Source: Artemisia argyi
Lineage: Eukaryota; Streptophyta; Magnoliopsida; Asterales; Asteraceae
Direction: 5' to 3'
DNA: 64,000 nt
Assembly (NCBI GenBank): GCA_030686995.1
Contig: CM060680.1
Span: 81,768,060 to 81,832,059 of the forward strand
Shown here: positions 56,840 to 64,000 of the stretch, in pieces
How the letters are laid out: every line of letters begins with the position of its first letter
Numbering within the stretch: the stretch's first letter is position 1
Made by a program: the position numbers and the translations under genes
The notes under the pieces: model-generated
Databases searched by the model: none
What the model saw: the letters and a program-made list of their open reading frames with translations, nothing else
Told to the model about the DNA's origin: nothing

Positions 56840-59670
56840 GTGTAACACCCCCAAATTTGTAAGTAAGTAGCGGAAGACTAATCGGGGTATTACTTCTCGG
56901 ATCGTAGTCATAACCATAGAAAATGACTCAAAAGAGACGTTTTTATAAAAGTTTAGATATCATTAAATAGACTTAACATAACATGACACAAAGAAGTTTT
57001 TACGATAAATTTAGAGTTACAAATAAAGCGGTTTCTGATAAAAGCAAATGATAACATTATTAAACATGGTCCATAAAGAGGGGTCATTTGCCAATCTCCG
57101 TGCCCGATTTGCCTTCGTCAATTACCTGAGATAAACATGCTAAAAAGTCAACACAACGGTTGAGTGAATCCACAGTGTTTAAGTTGTAATAGTTGAACCC
57201 AAGTCACATAGTAGTAAAAACAATAGCATCGCAGTGTAATATATATATATTGCCCTAAGCCTCATGACACGCAAACCTTAACATCGGGTGTAATGTAAAT
57301 AATCCCACACCATAAAATGGTGTAGGTGATAATGCCCTCGTGTAATAGGAGTTTGTCAGGCTCCTTAGTTAATTCGAATAAAGTGCATTTGGTTACTTAC
57401 CCAGCAACTCAAATGGGGCGTCAACTGCCAATAGATCTATTCACCAAATTCGCGTTCACTCGCAAGTGATTAATGGTTCATGATATGAGGGACTTTTTGA
57501 CAAGTGGTAACTTAGGCAATATTAATCAGAATAGCATACAGAAAATACTTGTGTTCAGTTTTGTAGCATGTATCTCCCCACGGGATTTTGGAAATATAGT
57601 AAAAAGTGGGACTACGAACTCACCTTAGTAGTACAGTGGTAGTGATACGGATCTCAGTTACGGTAAGGGAACGGCTCCAACACACAACCTAGATAGTACG
57701 GAAAGTTTTAGTGTTTTGATAGTCCGAATAGGTTAATCGCGAATGTTTTAAGAATGAAATGATTTATTGGTTTGACGATAATAGAATACGTGGTTTAAAT
57801 GACATGATCGAAATTGAGAAAATTATTTATATATAAATGTATATAAAATTATGAAACTAAATCAAGAATTTCAACATGAAATGCAATGATATGAATGGCG
57901 GAAATGGAAATAAATATGAGAATCTCAGATATAGTCCTTGGTCCTTTTTCAGATCTCAACCTTTATCCTAACGGCGTTAACGCTGCGCCGTTAGTCCTCG
58001 TTTTATATTAATTCCGATAACAGTCCTCTACTTGTCCAAATATACGATATGAACTCGAAATTTATTACATTATCATTTTTGGTCCAGATGTTCCTGTTTT
58101 TACAGTTTTGGTCCTTGTTTTCACAGCTTTACACTTTTAGTCCCTATAAGTGACGACGCGTTACATTTTTAGTCCTTTTTCATAAAAATCGTTAGAATTT
58201 TTATAAAAACTTTACCGAGCTTATTTTTAATCTTGGGAAACTTATTTGCACAGCTTATACGATCAGAACAGCTTATTTTTGCTTAATGGGCTTATAAGCC
58301 CACTAATCGGCTCATATATGTTTTATAGTTAACGAGTTTTCTGTCAATCAAAAGGATCCTTTTAACGTGTCGTGGTATCGTTATTTTTATAAACTTAAAA
58401 CACGAATTTGGTAGCTTGTTGGGTGGTCTATTGGATTGAACAAAGATATAACGTGTTCGTTAGTTTGGATTGCAAGATATCGAGGTGTTTCTTAGCAACC
58501 TGAGTCGACTAGTTCACATGAAATAACAAAGTTTTATTTTTCTTTTTCGTAACTGATTACATGTCGAGTAGAAAAGACGGTTAACGTTAAGATTTATGAT
58601 GCATGTGACGTAAAATAAAAATGCACTAATGCATAACGTGACTCCTAGGCCCTCCAAAATGGTGGCGTGTCACGCTACGTATCTATGTATATATATCGTA
58701 CGTATGGAACAAAATGGAAACGTGACTTTGTATGCATGCATGAAGGATTAGAAGATTTAGAGATTGAGTATTCTTACCACACCTCAAGGGTGGTGAAAGG
58801 GTCGAGTAAAGTGAATGGAAGAACACGGCGGTCCCTTGGTTGACCTCGAAACCAAGTCGTAGTCGAATGGAAACAACCCGACACTACTCCGAAAGCTTCT
58901 AACACGAGGTTGGCTTGTTTCTGGTCGAGCAGCAGTGAGTTTTGAAGTGTGGGGGAAATGGTTTTCGAAAAATGTAAATGGAGTGCATGGAAATGAGGAG
59001 AGGTGTCACGTTTATATAATAATAGAACTAGAGATATCTCCCCAACATTTTACTGTGACATGGCAGTAGATATTAATGTCATAGAACTATTTTCTTCCAC
59101 AATTTAGGTCCTCTCGTCAGCTCAAATCAAGGGGAGTGTTTCTTGGGATTTTTATTTGTACTTCGGTAAATAAATAATTATAGGAGGGTTCGGTTTTATT
59201 TTACTCGTGTGTTATTCGAAAGTTAATGGATTTAAATTAGTTTAGTCGTGTTTCAAAACTTTGTGCGAACGTTTGAAGTTTTAATGGGTAAAAATGGTTT
59301 GATGGAAACAGATTAAGGGCGCGATTAGATTAATTAGAATTAATTATGTTTAGTAAATTTAATGAGGATTTAGGTGAGTTATTTTCGTGAGTCCGGGAGT
59401 TGGCCGAGTGCGGTTTTAGTGAAATAATGTCGCATGAGATTGTAAATTGACAAAAGTTAAATATTTTCACAATTTTGGACTATCGTAGTATGTGTGTGAG
59501 CATCGTTCTAATGATATAGGTGATCACAATTCACGTTGTGATTATTCGTATTATAGTTTATTCGTCGAATAAGACGTTTGTTGTTGTCATAAGTGTTATA
59601 AAATAGCGAAATGATATATTAGACTTTGATTAGCACATAATCTTCATAAGGGAAATAGCGGGAGTTTACA
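56840..59670 (-). repeat. 3' LTR of the chromovirus, 2.83 kb
   Basis: In plus coordinates it starts TGTAACACCCCC and ends GGGAGTTTACA, so in element sense it runs TGTAAACTCCC to GGGGGTGTTACA. TATATAAA is the complement of 59,011-59,018. GTCC/TTTAGTCC words repeat at about 57,928-58,190. No ORF is conserved. Confidence 0.82.
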
Positions 59671-59686
59671 GTATCAACCCCTTATT
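59671..59686 (-). other. Polypurine tract of the chromovirus
   Basis: In element sense AATAAGGGGTTGATAC precedes the LTR start TGTAAACTCCC. Confidence 0.6.
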
Positions 59687-59733
59687 TTGAATCCCGTCCC
59701 GGAATTCTAGTCTAAGATAGTTGTTAGGGACGA

Positions 59734-62700
59734 CTACGGGAATAGATGTGGATATTTAGCGCGAATCTGGTCTTCACGTTCCCAAGTGTACTCTGGTCCT
59801 CGATTAGAGTTCCACCTAACTTTGACAATAGGGATACGGCTTTGTTTCAATTGTTTGACGTCCCGGTCCATGATCTCTACTGGTTCCTCAACGAAGTTAA
59901 GCTTGTCGTCGACCCAAATTTCTTTTAGCGGAATGACAAGAGATTCGTCTGATAAACACTTCTTTAGGTTGGATACGTGAAAGGTATTGTGTACTCTACT
60001 GAGTTCCTTAGGAAGTTCAAGCTTGTATGCCACTGGGCCAATCCTTTCTAGGATTTTGAATGGCCCAACGTATCTGGGATTTAACTTTCCACGTTTCCCA
60101 AATCGAACCATCCCTTTCCAAGGAGACACTTTCAACATAACTCTATCTCCAACTTGGAATTCCATGGGTTTTCGCCTCACGTCGGCATAACTCTTTTGTC
60201 TATCTCGGGCTGCTTGTAAGCGTTGTTTGATTTGCACGATTTTATCAGTGGTTTCCTGAATGATGTCGGGTCCCGTGATTTGTGCATCTCCGACTTCTGC
60301 CCAACAAACTGGTAACCGGCATTTCCGGCCATAAAGGGCTTCAAATGGAGCTGCCTTGATGCTAGCGTGATAGCTGTTGTTGTACGAGAACTCTGCTAAG
60401 GGTAAGTGTCTATCCCAACCCTTACCAAAATCGATCACACATGCTCGGAGCATGTCTTCCAAGGTTTGAATAGTTCTTTCACTCTGACCGTCGGTCTGTG
60501 GGTGATATGCAGTGCTCATATCCAGGCGTGTACCCAATGCCTTCTGTAACGCCTGCCAAAAGTTTGACGTGAAACGGCTATCTCGATCCGAGATAATGGA
60601 AATTGGCACTCCATGTCGTGCGACTATTTCTTTCAAATATAATTGTGCGAGGGCGCTCATCTCGTCGGTTTCTTTTATTGGCAGAAAATGCGCAGATTTG
60701 GTAAGGCGATCAATGATGACCCAAATGGTATCAAACCCTCTTGGTGTCTTAGGTAGTTTTGTGATGAAGTCCATTGTAATCCTTTCCCACTTCCACATCG
60801 GGATCTCGGGTTGTATCAACAAACCGGATGGCTTTTGACACTCAGCCTTTACCCTTGAACACGTCAAACATTTCCCGACATACTCGGCGATTTCGGCTTT
60901 CATGTTTGGCCACCAATAAAGTTTCTTGAGATCCTGATACATCTTATCAGACCCTGGGTGAATGGAATATTTAGATTTGTGAGATTCATGCATGATGAGA
61001 TCCCGTATTCCCCCATAGAGTGGAATCCAACTTCGGTCCTTGAAACACAACCTTCCGTCTGATTTCTTCATAAAGCCATTCTCACTTTCTGGCATACCGT
61101 AGATCTTCTCTTTTGGTCTGTTCTCTTCCTTGAGAGCTTCGGTCTGGGCTTCAAGGATTTTCGATGGAAGCGGTGATTTGATTGTCATCCCCAGAGATCT
61201 AACTCTAAGAGGTGTAATTCGTTCCTTTCTACTCAAGGCATCTGCCACAACATTTGCCTTCCCAGGGTGATAGCGAATCTCACAATCATAGTCACTGAGT
61301 AATTCCAACCATCGGCGTTGTCTCATGTTCAACTCCTTCTGGTCTAGAATGTGTTATAGGCTTTTGTGATCTGTAAACACCGTGCACTTGGTGCCATACA
61401 GGTAGTGTCTCCACAGTTTAAGAGCAAATACTACTGCTCCTAACTCGAGATCATGGGTGGTATAGTTCTTCTCGTGGGTTTTGAGTTGTCGAGAAGCATA
61501 TGCGATGACTTTGCTCCTTTGCATTAATACCGCGCCTAAACCTTGGCATGATGCATCACAATACACCACGAAGTCTTCGCTACCCACTGGTAGTGCCAAG
61601 ATCGGAGCTTCACAAAGTTTCTGTTTTAAAAGTTGGAATGACGATTCTTGTTCTTCTCCCCAATCAAACTTTTTCTTCTTTTGCGTCAATTCCGTTAAAG
61701 GTTTGGCGATTTTTGAGAAACTTTCGATGAATCTACGATAGTATCCTGCAAGACCTAAAAATTGACGTATCTCCGTGGGGTTTGTAGGAGATGCCCAATT
61801 TTTGATCGCTTCAATCTTTGTGGGGTCCACGTGAATGCCCTTGCTATCAATCACGTGTCCAAGAAATTGTACTTTCTCTATCCAAAAGTCACATTTGGAA
61901 AATTTGGCGTACAATTCCTCCTTTTTGAGCAGTTCCATGATACTTGTTAAGTGCTCTGCATGCTCTTCCTTATTTCGGGAATAAATGAGGATGTCGTCGA
62001 TGAACACAATTACGAACTTGTCCAAATAAGGCTTGCACACTCGGTTCATTAGGTCCATAAACACAGCTGGTGCGTTAGTTAGACCGAATGGCATTACTTG
62101 GAATTCGTAGTGGCCTTATCGTGTCCTGAAAGCCGTTTTAGGGATGTCTTCTTCCCTGACTCTTAGTTGGTGATAGCCCGATCTCAGATCAATCTTCGAG
62201 TAAACACTCGATCATTGAAGTTGATCGAAAAGGTCATCGATTCTGGGTAATGGGTATCGGTTCTTTATTGTAAGTTTGTTCAACTCACGATAATCAATAC
62301 ACATTCTGAAAGATCCGTCCTTCTTTTTGACAAATAACACCGGAGCTCCCCAAGGCGAGGAACTAGGTCGAATGAACCCTTTATCTAATAATTCTTGCAA
62401 TTGATCAGATAGTTCTTTCATCTCGGATGGCGCCAATCTATAAGGTGCTCGCGCCACTGGCGCTGCTCCTGGCACCAAATCGATCTGGAATTCCACCTGG
62501 CGGACGGGTGGAAGGCCGGGCAACTCGTCGGGAAATACTTCGGGGAAGTTCTTTACTACTGGCACATCTTCGGGTCGCTTCTCCTCCAACTTCTTTTCTG
62601 TCACTTGTGCCAAAAAGGCGTGACATCCTCTATCGATATACTTCACCGTTTTGACGTATGATATGATGCCGAGGCGGGTCTTACTTCGTTCACCACGGAT

Positions 62701-63540
62701 GATTAGGGTTTCACCTTGAAAAGGGATGTGGACGACTTTCTCGTCGCAGATGATTCTAGCACGGTTCTTGGACAGCCAATCCATGCCGACGACCACGTCG
62801 AAGCTGCCAAGCTTAATCGGCATGAGGTCTATCTCGAAAGGTTCGTCGAGTAAGAGTAGGGTGCAACCTTGGATTACGGTATTTGTGCTTACTAGTTCTC
62901 CGTTGGCTAGTTCAATTTCATAGATGGTGTGTAGTTCGGTCGGGTGGATGTTAAGTAAAGAAGCAAGCGAAGTAGATACAAAACTTTTATCGGCTCCAGA
63001 ATCAAATAAAACTTTAGTAGGATGATTGTTAAGTAGAAACGTACCCGTGACTACATCCGGGTCTTCCTGCGCATTTCCTCTTTCCATCACAAATGCCCTC
63101 CCCCGAGCGTTATTGTTCTGGTTGGCAGTTTGGTTTGGGCACCGGTTCTTGTAGTGCCCCCTTTCACCACATCCATGGCACACCACAGTCACTGGTTGCA
63201 AGTTGGCGCCAGTGGCCTTGCAGTCTTGAGTTTTGTGGCCGGTCTTTTGGCACTTCCCACACTTAGCGAAGCAGGGCCCATTGTGGTGCAGCTTGCATCG
63301 GTTACACATAGGAGCGGGTCCAGCATAACCCCCAGTTCCAGCGGGTGCAGCAATATAAGCCCTGGCGGCTTCCTGCTGGCGGTTCTGTTGGTAGTTCTGA
63401 TTGTTGTTGTGGTTGTAGTTGCGGTTGTTGTTGTGGTGATTGTTGACATTGTTATTGTTGTGAGAGTTATTGTGGTTGTTGCTCCTGCGGTCATCAAACT
63501 TCCGTTTGTGGTCATTGTTTCCTTGGATCTGACCGCATTT
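59734..63540 (-). pseudogene. Chromovirus pol: zinc knuckles, protease, RT, RNase H, integrase, chromodomain
   Basis: One frame, with three nonsense codons (at 62,212, 62,119 and 61,354), runs from an Asn-rich segment (~63,500) to the TGA at 59,734. Domains in order: [20 protein letters not shown] and [14 protein letters not shown] zinc fingers; protease [15 protein letters not shown] with [32 protein letters not shown] and FIDDILIYS; RNase [18 protein letters not shown]; integrase zinc finger ([16 protein letters not shown] ... CLTCSRVKA) and core D,D,E ([30 protein letters not shown]). The end, [20 protein letters not shown] with YTWEREDQ, is a chromodomain-type tail. The nonsense codons replace a Gly codon, a Tyr codon and a Gln codon (CAA to TAA), so this copy cannot make its own enzymes. 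Confidence 0.9.
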
Positions 63541-64000
63541 TTCTCTCGTTCAATCAACCTCTGAGTGATTGACATAGCCTCCTCTAGTGTTTGAGGCTTG
63601 GATGCGGTGACGTTACCTTCAATTTTCTAGGCAACCCTTCGATGTAATTTTCTAGCAGTTTCTCAAGGTCTGGCACCTTAGTTGGGCATAGTAAGGCAAG
63701 TTCTTGGAACCTTCGATCATAAGTCTTAAAGTCATACCCTTTCACCACCAAACGATCGAACTCGTCCTCTAACTTCCTGATCTCGGTACGAGGACAATAC
63801 TTCTTCAACATCTTCTGTTTGAAATCGGCCCATGAAATTTGATAAGCTTCCTCTATACCCATGTTCTGGGCAGTAGAGTTCCACCAGGACAAAGCATCGT
63901 CCAAAAGGGTTCCCGTAGCAAATGAGACCTTGCAGTCGTCAGCACAACCGCTTCTCATAAAAATTGTCTCAGAACGCTCAAACCATCGGGCGAGCTCAGT
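63541..64000 (-). pseudogene. Chromovirus gag, C-terminal part, frameshifted
   Basis: The frame 63,958-63,584 reads [19 protein letters not shown] and [20 protein letters not shown], then [13 protein letters not shown], the standard gypsy gag core. It shifts near 63,590-63,620 into a second frame ([13 protein letters not shown]) and again near 63,500-63,540 into the pol frame. The start lies beyond the window edge. Confidence 0.85.

Larger units (their letters stand above)
56840..64000 (-). mobile_element. Tekay-like chromovirus (Ty3/gypsy), 3' part
   Basis: The 3' LTR (56,840-59,670) is followed leftwards in element sense by nothing but the SIRE gag it interrupts. Upstream are pol (59,734 onward) and gag (to beyond 63,958). 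Order PR-RT-RH-IN and a C-terminal chromodomain identify a chromovirus; LTR length and sequence fit the Tekay/Del clade. The 5' LTR is outside the window, so the target duplication (candidate TGCAG at 56,835-56,839) cannot be checked. Confidence 0.88.

Overview
The window is plant nuclear DNA: short genic stretches, GT-AG introns, TATA boxes and nested LTR retrotransposons. Several retroelement proteins (the glutamate-rich protein at 35.8-37.4 kb, the Athila-like gag at 45.6-47.9 kb, the extra SIRE-like ORF at 15.2-18.0 kb) belong to families I recognise from Asteraceae, especially Anthemideae (Tanacetum, Artemisia, Chrysanthemum). That assignment comes from memory and was not searched.

Layout. 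(1) 1-7.2 kb is genic. It holds the 3' part of a Vps62/DUF946-type gene (+) and a complete 11-exon PP2A catalytic-subunit gene (-), which I reconstructed exon by exon. (2) 7.17-11.26 kb is a Stowaway-like MITE (TA target) split by a 3.9 kb Mutator-like element with ~200 bp terminal inverted repeats and a 9 bp target duplication. It lies ~290 bp upstream of the PP2A start codon. (3) 11.3-13.7 kb holds a probable solo LTR and a decayed antisense gypsy-type LTR with a tRNA-like block. (4) 13.72-56.84 kb is one minus-strand SIRE-like Ty1/Copia element carrying gag, pol, an extra sense ORF and an antisense ORF. Younger elements cut it into pieces: a 23.7 kb gypsy-like element with ~4.3 kb LTRs (18,907-42,582), itself split by an 11 kb Copia-type element without pol (24,730-35,752), and a 7.7 kb gag-only Athila-like element (44,011-51,725) inside the reverse transcriptase. 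(5) 56.84-64.0 kb is a Tekay-like chromovirus (-) inserted in the SIRE gag; it runs off the right edge. Target duplications and restored reading frames support the nesting order.

The most unusual signals are: a ~420 bp colinear module shared by the 3' ends of the SIRE-like Copia element and the gypsy-like element; a divergent gene pair inside the Copia element, with an extra sense ORF and an antisense ORF that has its own TATA box, leader and poly(A) signal and encodes a small protein with a SUMO-interacting-like motif and an NLS; a short AGTACTTT motif scattered over coding and noncoding parts of the same element; three tandem hairpins with compensatory changes; and six TGACG-N-CGTCA palindromes just upstream of the Athila-like TATA box. 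Nearly every retroelement ORF carries nonsense codons or frameshifts, so the retroelement genes are reported as pseudogenes.
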